NCBI GenBank assembly: GCA_039583875.1
Contig: CM077167.1
Span: forward strand, 149,747,010 to 149,811,009
DNA: 64,000 nt
Direction of reading: 5' to 3'
Source of the DNA: Platanthera guangdongensis
Lineage: Eukaryota; Streptophyta; Magnoliopsida; Asparagales; Orchidaceae
Position numbers and translations under genes: made by a program. The notes below the pieces were generated by a model. That model was not told the origin of the DNA. It saw only the letters and a list, made by a program, of their open reading frames with translations, and did not search any database. Positions within the stretch are counted from its first letter, which is position 1. Every line of letters starts with the position of its first letter. Shown one piece after another: positions 44,314 to 55,139 of the stretch.

Positions 44314-46735
44314 GATTTGTTTTGATTTGTGAGTATCCGGCAAGAGCACTCTTTGATACGGGGGCTTCACACTCCTTGTCCGAAGGATTTATATCACGCA
44401 TCGGAGTACCTTCTTCGATGGCGAAGGACAAGTTGGATGTGTTGTTGCCCAATGGGTGTTCGATGCGCGCGGATAGAATCTGTGGCGTGAAGATTCGAAT
44501 TGGGAGCCAGGAGTTCCATTTGCAAGCGTCGTTATTGCTGCTACTGGAATTCGACGTTATATTTGGCATGGACTGGCTCTCGGAGCAGCGATCCTATATT
44601 GATTGCGGTAGCAAGGAAGTCAAGCTGGGAGCAGGTCGTGAGACGACTTTCACAGGCTTGAAGGGGTCGAGCAAGACGTTGATGTCTGCTCTTCAGGTGG
44701 TGAAGGCGGTTCGTGCCGGTGCAGAACTGTTCTTTACACTAGTGGAGGTTGAAAAGCCTAAGCCCGCGTTGGACAGTATTTCAGTGGTATCGGAGTACCC
44801 TGATGTGTTCCCTAGCGATCTTCCTGGAGCCCCTCCGCAGCGAGAGATAGATTTTACGATAGAGCTCGTACCAGGTGCAAAGCCTGTGTCACGCTCTCCA
44901 TATCGACTAGCGCCTAAGGAAATGGCGGAGCTGAAGGTTCAACTGCAAGAGTTGTTGGAGCAAGGGTATGTGCGTCCAAGTTCTTCGCCTTGGAGCGCGT
45001 CGGTCCTCTTTGTTAAGAAAAAGGACGGAAGCTTGAGGCTATGTATTGATTATCGGGAGCTCAACAAGTTGACGGAAAAGAACAAGTACCCGATCCCCCG
45101 GATTGATGATCTATTCGATCAGTTAGTCGGGTCGACGGTGTACTCAAAGTTGGACCTCAAGTCCGGGTACTATCAGCTGCGAATAAGGGAGAGTGATATC
45201 CCAAAGACAGCATTCAGTACAAGATACAAGCATTACGAGTTTATGGTCATGCCGTTTGGGCTGACTAATGAGCCGTCAGTGTTCATGGATTTGATGAACA
45301 TGACCTTCAGGGAGTACTTGGACCATTTTGTGATCCTCTTCATCGATGATATTTTGGTGTACTCGCAGAGTGAGGAAGATCACTTCAAGCATCTTCATTT
45401 GGTTTTGGAGACGCTAAGGATGAATCAATTGTACGCCAAGTTCTCGAAGTGTGAGTTTTGGTTGTCCTCAGTGGCGTTCCTCAGTCATATAGTAAGTGGG
45501 GAAGGTATTGCAGTGGATCCGGCGAAGATTGTTGCGATACGGGAATGGCCTGAGCTTTCTACGGTAGCGGAAGTCCGGAGCTTTCTGGGGCTTGCCGGCT
45601 ATTATAGGCGCTTCGTAGAGAACTTCTCGCGAATAGCGTTACCTCTCACTACTTTGACGAGGAAGGAGCAGAAGTTCGTTTAGACGCCGGAATGCGCGCG
45701 AGCTTTTGAGGAGTTGAAATGTCGGTTGACCACGGCGCCTGTGTTGAGTTCGCCGAGTGGGACCGAAGGTTATGAGATTTATAGCGATGCTTCGGGCAGT
45801 GGTTTGGGTTGTGTGCTGTTACAGCATGGAAGCGTTATAGAATATGGCTCGATATAGCTAAAGGTGCACGAGAGGAACTATCTGGTCCATGACTTGGAGT
45901 TAGCGGCCATGATTTTTGTCTTGAAGCTGTGGAGGCATTATTTGTACGGTGTGAAGATTGATATCTACACCGATCACAAGAGCCTGAAGTATTTGATTGA
46001 TCAGAAAGATCTGAACATGCGGCAACGTAGATGGATGGAGTTCCTGGGGGACTATACATTCAAGATCCACTACGTGCCTGCTAAAGGTAATGCGGTTGCG
46101 GACGCGTTGAGTCGTCGGGCCCCAGCTCAAGCCAATTAGCTGTCAGTTCATGACGAGGGGTTGGTTCGGGAGTTAGAGGCATTTGAGATCTTTTGCGTTG
46201 ATAAGCAATCAAGTGTTGAAGCAGTACTAAATTGGACTGAAGTCCAATATGACCTGGATGATCGGATTCGGCAGGCGTTGGATATGGATGTCCACATGAA
46301 GCAACTCATGATAGAGGCTCTGGATGGGTCAAATTCTCAATTCGTTGTGGAGGACAGATTACTTTGGAAAGACAGTCGTCTGTGCGTCCCAAGCGTGAGC
46401 AATTTACGGGTGGAATTGTTGTACGAGGCGCATCATACTAAGTACTCGATTCACTCGGGGAGCACGAAGATGTACCGCGATGTTAAGAAATTGTTCTGGT
46501 GGACAGGACTGAAAAAGGATGTGGCGCTGTACGTGGCGAAGTGCCAATCTTGCACCTTGGTGAAGGCGGAGTGTCAAAAGCCGGGAGGATTTTTGAAATC
46601 CTTGCCTATTCCAGAGTGGAAGTTCGACGACATTACTATGGACTTTGTGCACGGGTTGCCAAGGTCGCAAAAGGGGAACGACGTCATTTGGGTGGTCGTA
46701 GGTCGTTTAACGAAGGTGTCGTATTTCATTCTGCA
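44314..46735 (+). pseudogene. Protease-RT-RNase H-partial integrase of D copy 2
   Basis: The best preserved reading frame of the array: open from the protease ([13 protein letters not shown]) through RT ([42 protein letters not shown]) to TAG 45681, then RNase H ([25 protein letters not shown]) to TAG 46137, then integrase with an intact zinc finger (KCQSCTLVKAEC) and MDFVHGLPRS. The integrase ends at about 46733 where sequence switches to the LTR, so the remaining catalytic residues and the chromodomain are missing. Confidence 0.9.
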
Positions 46736-48179
46736 AAGGAAGAAGAAGAAGCCTAGATCCGGTTACCGGCAGAGCTTCGGAGCTCCAAATCGCGAGCCAA
46801 CTTCGGATCTATGGAGGCAAAGAGAGTGCGGTGCTTTTCATCCGCTTACATTTCCATGGCGCTAAGGAAGAACGCTAGGGTAATGATTCTCTACTTGAGC
46901 ATGTGAAGCTCTACTTCTTTTGTATAGGAAAGCCCGCTCTCGCGAGTTTGCGGTGAGTTTGAGGCGTTCCTTCGGGTAGACATGAATAGTCCCCGTTGTG
47001 TACTTGTAGAGTCCGTAATCGAGAACAAATATATGCATGATGTGTGAAGCCTACCCGGACAAGTTGGTCTGGATCGGTGATGTTGCATTGCATAAATGAC
47101 CGGAGAAGACTCCGCGCAAATGTTTTTTTTTCGGGTTTTCTACGCGGTAGATTGCAGCAGGGAGCCTTGGTGGCTAACCTCGGGGTGCACCCGGAAAACA
47201 GGGCGGATGCGTGATTTTGCCGTCTTGGTTGCCTGGGAGCCAACTTGTACATAACTGGGTTATGAAATATTGTGCGTTCGATTCACGGGCTTCGGGGAAA
47301 CTTAACTCGTGCCGATGATTTTAAATGTCGTGGCAAGTGAGCAATAGGTTGAGTGGAACCGTTCCTGCTCTATGATGTTCGGTTTTTGAGGCCTACCGAG
47401 GGCATAGAGGTCAGGTCTTTGGCTGTCGATGATTTTAAGTGTCATGACTTCTGCTTATAGGCTGTTGATGATTTTAAGTGTCATAACTTCTGCCTAAAAG
47501 ACTCAAATGCTCACGTGTGGTTCCGTCCAAGTGGTGGTGGTGGGACCGCAGTTTTGACCGGGTTCACCGAGAATGTGCCCTGAGTGCACGGGGTGTGTGG
47601 CCGTGTGAGCCTATGCATGTGATGTTGTGACATTACTATACTGCTTGGTTATGCTAATAAACTGCAGGGAAGGAGCATCGCCGTCCCGAGTTGGGGGCTG
47701 GATCGTTATAATTTGGTCAGCATTGCTGACCGTTGCCTTTGTTTGCCATCGTACGGTGGTTTGTTGTTTGCAGGTGCTGCTGGACCCAGTGGTCAATAGA
47801 AGGCTCAAGCCCAAGTTGCTGTGCCGGCCCTCGAAGGCCTAATCTTTTGGTTGTTTTCTTTGTTCATGTATGGCCGGCCTGCGTGCCGAGGTTTGAAAAC
47901 ATGTAATTTTGAAGGAAACAATTTGTAAGGCCTTAAGGCCAGTACTTGTGTATTTGTACTTCATTACTTTGGGTTTGTTTAGTGGTCATTCATGCTTTTG
48001 TTGCTGGGTTCTTTTAATTGCAACTTATAAAACTGCTTCTGCTAGAATGACTCTGTGTAGGACGTTGGAATGGTTAGATGGTTTCCATTGAGTAACCTTC
48101 CGGTCTGTCTGTGATATATGGCGTCGGGACCCGGCCGAACCTACTGCTATATGCTATGCGACGGATAGGGGGTGTTACA
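46733..48179 (+). repeat. LTR3 of D, 5'-truncated (about 1447 bp)
   Basis: Corresponds to LTR2 from about 41419 to 42864 and ends GTGTTACA, followed by the GAAAA duplicate. Its first ~887 bp, with the repeat array, were lost in the deletion that also removed the end of integrase. Confidence 0.92.
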
Positions 48180-48312
48180 GAAAAGGCACTCGGTGATGAT
48201 GAAAATCCTTTGATGGCGAAGTAGCAAGAACGCGTAGGTTGTCACTGGTCTTGATAATGATGGAGCTAAAGGAGGGTTGAGAGAGCTTTGTTAGTGGCGA
48301 CGGGGTTGTTAA

Positions 48313-48470
48313 CAAGGTTGTTAGGATCGAGATCCTATATGAGATCGTTTCGAGGTAGGATCGGATCTGAAAATAGGGTGGGATCGAGGATCGCTTTACA
48401 AAATTAGGATCGATTTACAATACCTGGATCGTAAGATCCTATGATCTGGATCGCGATCCTGACAACCTTG
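48313..48470. mobile_element. hAT-type MITE (158 bp)
   Basis: Terminal inverted repeats CAAGGTTGTTAGGATCG at the left and the complement of CAAGGTTGTCAGGATCG at the right. The element is flanked by a perfect 8-bp duplication GTTGTTAA (48305-48312 and 48471-48478). An 8-bp duplication and a CA..TG end point to the hAT superfamily. The interior is rich in GGATCG words and non-coding. Confidence 0.85.
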
Positions 48471-48810
48471 GTTGTTAAGGGCGGGAGCCTCCTTTCCTCC
48501 TGGGAAGAAAACGTTCATAATATGACGATGTGCGGAATGAAACCACAACTAATAGAGCTTTTCCAGAGAGTCGATGGGTTTGTACGGGTTGGAGCGTTGT
48601 TTCCTCCTAAGAAGAATATGGTTGCACTGTTGTGAGCATGCACTAAACGAAACTATGGCCGGTAGAATTCTGTTATATTGTTCAGTTTAACTCATTGGGA
48701 AGAATGAGGGCAGGCTACAACGTTCTGGCATGAGGAAATGTGTGTTGTATGACTAATCTTTGTGCTACAGCTGTAAGAAGATTAATAAATGCCCTCTGAG
48801 TTAGACAAAA

Positions 48811-48826
48811 CATGGCTTTGATACCA
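48811..48826 (-). promoter_or_regulatory. Primer-binding site next to the 48830 LTR
   Basis: The minus strand reads TGGTATCAAAGCCATG three bases after the LTR end TGACA. It is a good initiator-Met primer site. Confidence 0.75.
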
Positions 48827-48829
48827 AAT

Positions 48830-49305
48830 TGTCACGGGAAAATTCGTAGAACATTGGTCACTTTGTCGGAGGGTGGTCGAAGGTGGATATGATTGAGGAG
48901 AATACTATGGATCCAGAACCATGGCTACCTAAGCGGGATGTACCTGGGAGAAAGAAAGCTACCACAATCTCATGCAGGATAAGACAATAGACTCAATATT
49001 TGCTTCATTCAAACATCTCATGCTTTTAAATAGGCTTACATGATATTAATGATACCTAGCACTCATAATGACTCAACATTTAATATAAATAAAAGTGACT
49101 TGATAACTACGCCTGAGGCGCAGAATAGTTGGCTCTTGACAATAATGTGTTACTAGAACAACAAGTTGTAATATTCTCCGTGGGTTGCAAGCTATGAGTT
49201 TTGCATGAATTGGTGACTGACTACTCTAATTAAATAAGGAGCGATTATAAAAATATTAACAAGGAAACTCTAACTCACCACATGAACTACGCCCATTTGA
49301 TGACA
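48830..49305 (-). repeat. Copia-type LTR (476 bp), minus strand
   Basis: Ends are the inverted pair TGTCA...TGACA. A TATTTAAAAG box lies in the middle (minus strand), and a PBS follows at 48826-48811. To the right a purine-rich tract (minus strand AGTGGCGGGGGAGGT, 49308-49323) looks like a PPT, so both priming sites flank one LTR. No coding part is recognised next to it. Confidence 0.65.
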
Positions 49306-49323
49306 ATAACCTCCCCCGCCACT

Positions 49324-49640
49324 TATACAACCAACTTTTATCAAGCAGTTATCTTGGGCAGAAATGAGGGTCACATAGGCTAAAAGTCTATGTTTCTATT
49401 GTTATGATGTCTACAGAGTAGGTCATCATAGGAAAAAGTTTGTTTAGTTGGAAGTTGAAGAGGTAGAGGAGTCTGTGGAAGATTTGAATGAGGGGAATCA
49501 GAAATCTATGAAGCAAGGCTACTTACAACAACCTTACAATTCTTATCCGAAACATTTCGGAGTTAGGAATCTCCTGAAAACTCTAGGAAACCCGTCCCTG
49601 AAACTCAAGAAAACTTTTTTTTAAAAAATTTAGATATAAA
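49324..49640. other. Unassigned stretch beside the LTR
   Basis: One plus frame near 49390-49450 reads CFYCYDVYRVGHHRKKF, which faintly recalls a gag zinc knuckle, but key spacing is wrong. I would not call a gene here. Confidence 0.2.
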
Positions 49641-49847
49641 AATTTTGGATACTCACAATTACTTTCATATATTATAGGATACGCCTGAGCGGGCTCAAAA
49701 ATACCCAGAAAAAAGGTGTCTTGCAATTGTGACGTGGAGAACATGTGAAAGAAAAAATGTAGAATTACAAGTGGTGGGATTTTATTAATTTCATACTTTT
49801 AATTAATGACTTCTATTTAGGATATGACATGTTTTTGTGACATATAA

Positions 49848-51330
49848 GCTACGAAGCATGGATACATAAAATTGCTCTGTGTATCGTCTCAAACGCGTAT
49901 CAGATACAGAAAACGCACGGAAACACGTATTCAAAATGCATGGAAACATAATTTTAAAATAAAAAGAGAAATTAATTTCGGAGTCGCGTTTCCTGCAAGC
50001 GGGATACACGATTCCTGTGCGGACCCTTCCCGTGGCTTATTCATTTCATTTCACGCGACCTATTCAATTCATGCGCGTTTAGGTTTACGAAAAGAACTTT
50101 TGTGTATCCCGAATTGAAGGTGTCCCGCATCACGTCGTTGAAGCTCTGTGTTAAAGTTCTCTGCCATCTCTGCGCCGAAGCTCTTCGGCATTTTTGCATC
50201 GAAAGCCTCTGGCATCTCCCGCATCACGCTCGTCCCGAAATTCTCCTCTATCTGTGTCAAAAGACTCTTGCATCTCCCGCATCCCGCTGCAACCCTCCTC
50301 TTTGGTGAGTTGACTGAATTTTCCTCCGCATTTTATTTCTTCTTCTTCTTTTGTTGCATATTATCTACTGTTGGTTAAGTGATTCCTGCCACATTTGTTA
50401 CTATTTTTTTTGTTATTGTTTGGGATATTTTCCTTGTTATAGATAGGCCATAATATCAACTGATGTACTGATGATTATAATCTTTTATAATGTTATTTTC
50501 TTATTACTGTTTGGGCTATGTATTGATGTCGACCTAATGTTTTTTGCTTGAAATGTTCTTATGTTTTCCTTGGATCTTTCATTCACAGTTTCTTAGTTTG
50601 AATATTTATCAGGCTTAAATCTGGGTAATGTTTTCTCTACTTAAAACTATGCATGAATTGAGATTATTTTGATTCTGAGGTTTTTAATATGGTATTATTC
50701 CTTTGTGCTCCTGTTTACTTGCATTCCTAAATTGTTTATTAGTTGTCTTTTTTATATATTAATTAATACTTATATTAACATAATTTTAAAAAAATGTTTC
50801 TGTATCCTTATTTTTTTTAAATCATGTCTTTCATATCCGTTTCATATCATATCTCGTATCTTATTTTTGTCCCCGTGCTATATAACATACATGTCTGTTT
50901 TCATTAAATATATGATGTGTGACATAATAATGAAAAAAATTGAAGATATATATGTTACGTGTCTGTATATTAATGTATATTATCTATACTATATATAAGT
51001 GAAAATATTCCTTGGTGAAGCATTCATCTTTTCGATCTTACCCCTATTTTTATTATAATTTACAATCCTTTAATTGAGCTTAATTTGTGTTTTTTAACAT
51101 GTTCTTATCTCTTCAACTTTTAATTTGGCAAGCTAAAAAAATTACGGGGATAGCGAATGACCGGTGTACTATCGAGTTGAGGCATGGGGGAACCCCATGC
51201 ACGACTGCTTGTATTTCTATAATTTAAAATTTTAAAAATGTATTTTGTATACTATATTCTTTGAATATCATGTTTCTCATATCCTTATCGTATTGTATCG
51301 CATATCCCATCCCCGTGCAACATAGTGAGA
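49848..51330. repeat. Repeat with GGATAC/GTATCC words in inverted arrangement
   Basis: The left end GAAGCATGGATAC faces two right-hand inverted versions (TCCCCGTGC near 50870 and ATCCCCGTGCAACATA near 51310), with shared CGTATC/GATACG words. This suggests a degraded foldback or DNA transposon. Exact ends and duplications were not found. The middle is AT-rich and non-coding. Confidence 0.3.
50983..51211 (+). mobile_element. Small non-autonomous Helitron (229 bp)
   Basis: Starts TCTATACTATATATAAG after an A. It ends with a perfect 8-bp hairpin GCATGGGG-GAA-CCCCATGC (51182-51200) and CTTG eleven bases later, before a T. The 5'-TC start, AT insertion site and 3' hairpin fit Helitrons; the terminal CTTG deviates from the usual CTRR. 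It carries no genes. Confidence 0.6.
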
Positions 51331-52015
51331 AAGTGTATCCTTCCCTCAACCTTCAAGACAAACTTGATGTAGGGAATGAGAGAATTGTTATAGACACACT
51401 TTAGGGCAAGGCCTACCGAAGGAAGCAAGGAAAACCCAGTAATGTGGAATGCATGAGCAATTTTTTATTTCAATATTTAATGTTAGTTATTTTTCAGATT
51501 GTGCTTGCCAAGTTATTTTTGTCCCGTGTCAAATTATTTTTTGCCTATATCTCTGAGTTAGTTATTTGTAGGAGTTAACTCTTGTGGAGTATCGAAGGAA
51601 ATCAATGAATTAATTAGTTTCCATTTGAGACTTCTGCTTTTTCTCTAGCATCCCTACATGTCAGCATAAATTTCCTTGTTACATCCACTGCCTCCCACGG
51701 ATATAGGAAACCAATTCATCTTCCTGCTAGACAGTCAAGGTCAAGAATTCACCCCTCTACCATTGATTAACATCAAGGATCTGGAGAAGGCAACAAAAAT
51801 TCAATTTATATCATCTTCCTCAATTAGCCATCTCTCAGTGTCTAAATTCTTATCTTGGGTTCCTAAAATTTCATTGTCATTGTAGCAAATAAAGGAATAT
51901 GTTTTTCCCTTCTTGGAAATTATAACAAATTGACAAGCTATTTATTGTAACCAGTTAAACCTAAAACTTTCTTGTACTTGCTTATGATTGCGTGCACCAT
52001 CGGTCAATCATATTC
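51331..52015. other. Spacer without recognised features
   Basis: Non-coding or too degraded to identify. Confidence 0.4.
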
Positions 52016-52211
52016 TGAATTTTATAAAATCACTATTAGGCCTACAAAGTTGTATGAATATTGTTGAATGGAATAGAAAATACTTGCTTAATATTATTCA
52101 TTCATATAGGGCTATTTATAACATTACAAAGGACTCACAAATTTTAACACAAGATGTGGAACTAAACCCACTCACCACAAATATAATCTTATAAATTCAT
52201 AAACTCCAACA
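52016..52211 (-). repeat. Short copia LTR (about 196 bp), minus strand
   Basis: The minus strand reads GAGGGGGAG (PPT, 52212-52220) then TGTTGGAGTTTATGAATT. A TATAAATAGCCC box lies near 52112-52124 (complement). The left end at 52016 (TG on plus) is a best guess. The sequence right of the PPT is probably the decayed 3' end of its pol (minus-strand SKLKGPPSV before GG). Confidence 0.6.
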
Positions 52212-52890
52212 CTCCCCCTCAAACTGAAGGGGGACCTTTTAGCTTGGATACATCAAATATAACGACAATGGAGGTAGTCGATGAGGGACAAAACAACAGA
52301 CGAGCCACAAGGGAAAATCCAAACCTGGAAATCAAGTCGGGGACATAGCCACACACGATGATGACCCGCAAATGATGTAGGACCCGCACACGACGTGGAC
52401 TTGATGGAAAGAAATCAACATACGGGTGACCGGGGATACTCTCACAAAATACAACCCGTGAGATATGAATGTCAATCAATCATCACCTACAGACACAACA
52501 TGTGATAGAGAACAAACGATATGTGGCCAATCGAAAGACACAGTCCCAAGCGACACAACCGCTGAGATTAGAACACCAACATCAGTCGCATCCCAACACA
52601 CGATCAATCGAAAGAAATATGAGGAGACACATAATAACAGACGACAAAAAACCTAGAGGTCGTGTGGAGCGAAGGAGAAAAATCAGGAAATATCATTTGA
52701 GTCGCATTTGTCCCAAACACTATCCCTCACGTGTATAACACGTGCATATAGGCATAAAACACACATGAAACCTTAGCATCAGAAAGACGGAACAATACAA
52801 CATAAAAGATTGAGTTGCAGCTCAGTTGGGTATTAGGATCTCTCTCAAAGCCTTGATAAAGATTCGTCGAGAGCTGATTATCTACCGCTA
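52212..52890 (-). other. Decayed internal region beside the copia LTR
   Basis: No conserved pol motif is readable beyond the PPT-proximal codons. GAGTTGCAGCTCAGTTGG at 52812-52829 resembles a tRNA A-box, but no B-box follows. Confidence 0.3.
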
Positions 52891-52894
52891 AAAG

Positions 52895-54020
52895 TTTATT
52901 GATTAGATATTTCAACTTGCCTTCCATTATTAGCTATCCTTGAGATCCTCTAGTGTTAGTTGAGTAGACTGACATCTTGACCCAGGCCATCATAAGGAGT
53001 CCTCCCCATCTAAAGAACACTCACATGACTACCTAAGGCCCTATAGACATGAAAGATAGGTGTTCGTATATAGATTTTCCCATTCCAGTAAGGTTCAATG
53101 TCCAATGATTTGCTTGACACTTGATAATGAGATTGATTCTAATTTAGAACTTATGGAACCGATGGAGAGCAATCATAAGCAACCTAGCAAGCTCGGAGTT
53201 GTGGGATACCCTCTTCTTACTCACGGCCTAGGACTAGCTGGTGTCTTAACCATAAAATCTTTCTTCAGCACTCCACCCACAAATCCATTCTTGACTCATG
53301 TTCTTTCCACTCCAATTCTAGTCATTTTCCCTCAAGTCTCACCATGAACAAGAGTCAAGAGTCTAGCACTGACCTTGTATAAGCTGACAGCCAGACTGTA
53401 AGGGCAATGCCTCAGTTAATAATACACATCTAACAATAGAAGATTTCAAGGATAGATAGTTATGGAGGGCAAGTTGAAATATCTAATCAATTGACTTGCA
53501 TCGTAACCCAGGCTATCATAAGGAGTCCTCCCCAGCCAAAGAGCACTCTCATGTCTAGTCATGGCCATATAGACACGATAGTCGGGAGTCCAGATATAAA
53601 GTGTTGGGAAAAACCCTTTCACAGAGTTTCCCATTCCAGTAAGTTCCAGTGTCCAATGATTTTCCTAGCACTTAATGATGAGATTAATTTTAATCTAGAA
53701 CTTATGGAACTGATGGAGACCGATCATAAGCAACATAGCAAGTTCAGAGTTGTGGGATGGCCTCGTCTTACTCTTGTCCTAGAACTAGCTGGCATCTCAA
53801 CCATAAAATCTTTCGTCAACAATCCACCCACAAATCCATTATTGATTATATGTTCTTTAAACTCCAACTCCAGTCATTTTCCCGAGTCCCATAATGAACG
53901 AGAATCAAGAGTCAAATGTTGACTTTGTAGTAGCTGACTCACCTGTATCTAAGGGTAATGTCTCTGTTAATGATACTCATCCAGAGTATCATTCAGTCAT
54001 TTGTGAATTTGTTGATGGAC
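52895..54020. repeat. Diverged ~525-550-bp direct repeat with an inverted flank
   Basis: Words such as CATAAGGAGTCCTCCCCA and TTTCCCATTCCAG occur near 52991/53076 and again near 53516/53626. A ~50-bp segment at 52895-52944 recurs inverted at 53446-53496. Reading frames are broken, and the protein, if any, is unknown. Confidence 0.6.
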
Positions 54021-54880
54021 CTCAAATGAGTCTCCCAATGAGCCACGACTTCATTTTAAGAATGAGATACATGTAAACAGCTCGTCACTAAATCATTGAA
54101 GTATCTTCAAGTCATATCGTTGATTTCCCCCATGAGCGAAAACTTTGAGCGCAAATTGAATATGTAGAGTTTGCTTCACATGTGCTTAAGGGAACTCGAT
54201 ATTTTCATATCCTACCTTGTTGCCCATCATGCTCTTCATGAGTTCTTAGATACCTAGTATGTTGATCCACCTGATTATTTTTTCCCACTTTGAGACATTT
54301 CACACACTCTAAAGCTGATCTTTATCGTTGGTGTCTCATGTATTCATGCAAGTGATAAATTTTCTTTCATGCCGCCTGTTGAACCTCCTCCAAATAGTGC
54401 TGCCCTATTGACAATGCTTAGAAGTCTGTCATCGTGCTCCTTTAGAGTTTTTGACTTCTTCATCTTTTGAATTTCAAACCCCCTAAATTAAGTTCTTGCA
54501 TCTTTTTTACCTGTTGTCTTCATCCTCATGCTTGAGTAAGTCTTAGATGATTTTTGAGTAAGCCTTCTCTCTTTATGATTTTTTTGAGTAATATTTGGTT
54601 TGATTATCAAGCGAAGAACTGCAGACTCATCTCCTACAGCTTACCTTGGATCACTTGCATCTAAGCCTCCATTCTTGCATCCCTTTGGTAAATTTTCCCA
54701 ATAAAAAATAAAAGGCAATTGATGAGCTTCAAAATTTTGTTGAATGACGTGAGCCCTCAACTCTTATAATCCCTCAAGCATAAATACTTTAATAAATTTG
54801 AAGGATCAAAAGAGCTACATCAGAGTCGCTAATAAATGCCCAAAAGGGCTACATCAGAGTCGCTCAACACTCGCATCAGT
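54021..54880. other. Spacer without recognised features
   Basis: Mixed sequence with stops in all frames; nothing recognised. Confidence 0.4.
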
Positions 54881-55139
54881 AACCGATGGTAGCGACAGTA
54901 CCGTCCCTTCAGGCAAGATCAAAAGAGCGACGGTACCGTCCCCACAACAAGTGCTATCAAAAGAGCGAAGGTAAAATGAACAATACAGCAAGGGTAAAAC
55001 ACTTCCCAAGGCATGATCAAAACACACCAAGTGCTAGAAATAAACAACATGCCCTGTTAAAAACCTGTAGCAGCAACAAGGCAAGCATATGCCAAAATAT
55101 CAACTTTACAGAAAGGAACTAACAGTCCTAACTTGTGAA

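Larger units (their letters stand above)
20872..48179 (+). mobile_element. Tandem Ty3 chromovirus array D (LTR-int-LTR-int-LTR)
   Basis: Three LTRs (20872-35666 split by element C; 40532-42864; 46733-48179 truncated) separate two internal regions. Outer ends are TGTAACACCCC and GTGTTACA. The whole array is flanked by one 5-bp duplication, GAAAA, at 20867-20871 and 48180-48184, so it arose from a single insertion that was later expanded. Each internal part encodes gag, DTG protease, RT (FIDD), RNase H and integrase; the first also keeps a chromodomain. This order and the integrase-linked chromodomain place it in the chromoviruses, probably near the Tekay/Del group. Confidence 0.9.

Noticed and set aside
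50669..50998. 109-codon frame rich in Phe, Ile and Tyr
   Set aside because: It comes from AT-rich DNA between foldback words, has no recognisable domain and runs into the Helitron.
53060..54076. Three short frames (60-143 codons) that might be a plant gene
   Set aside because: They belong to two diverged copies of a direct repeat with broken frames and no recognised domain.
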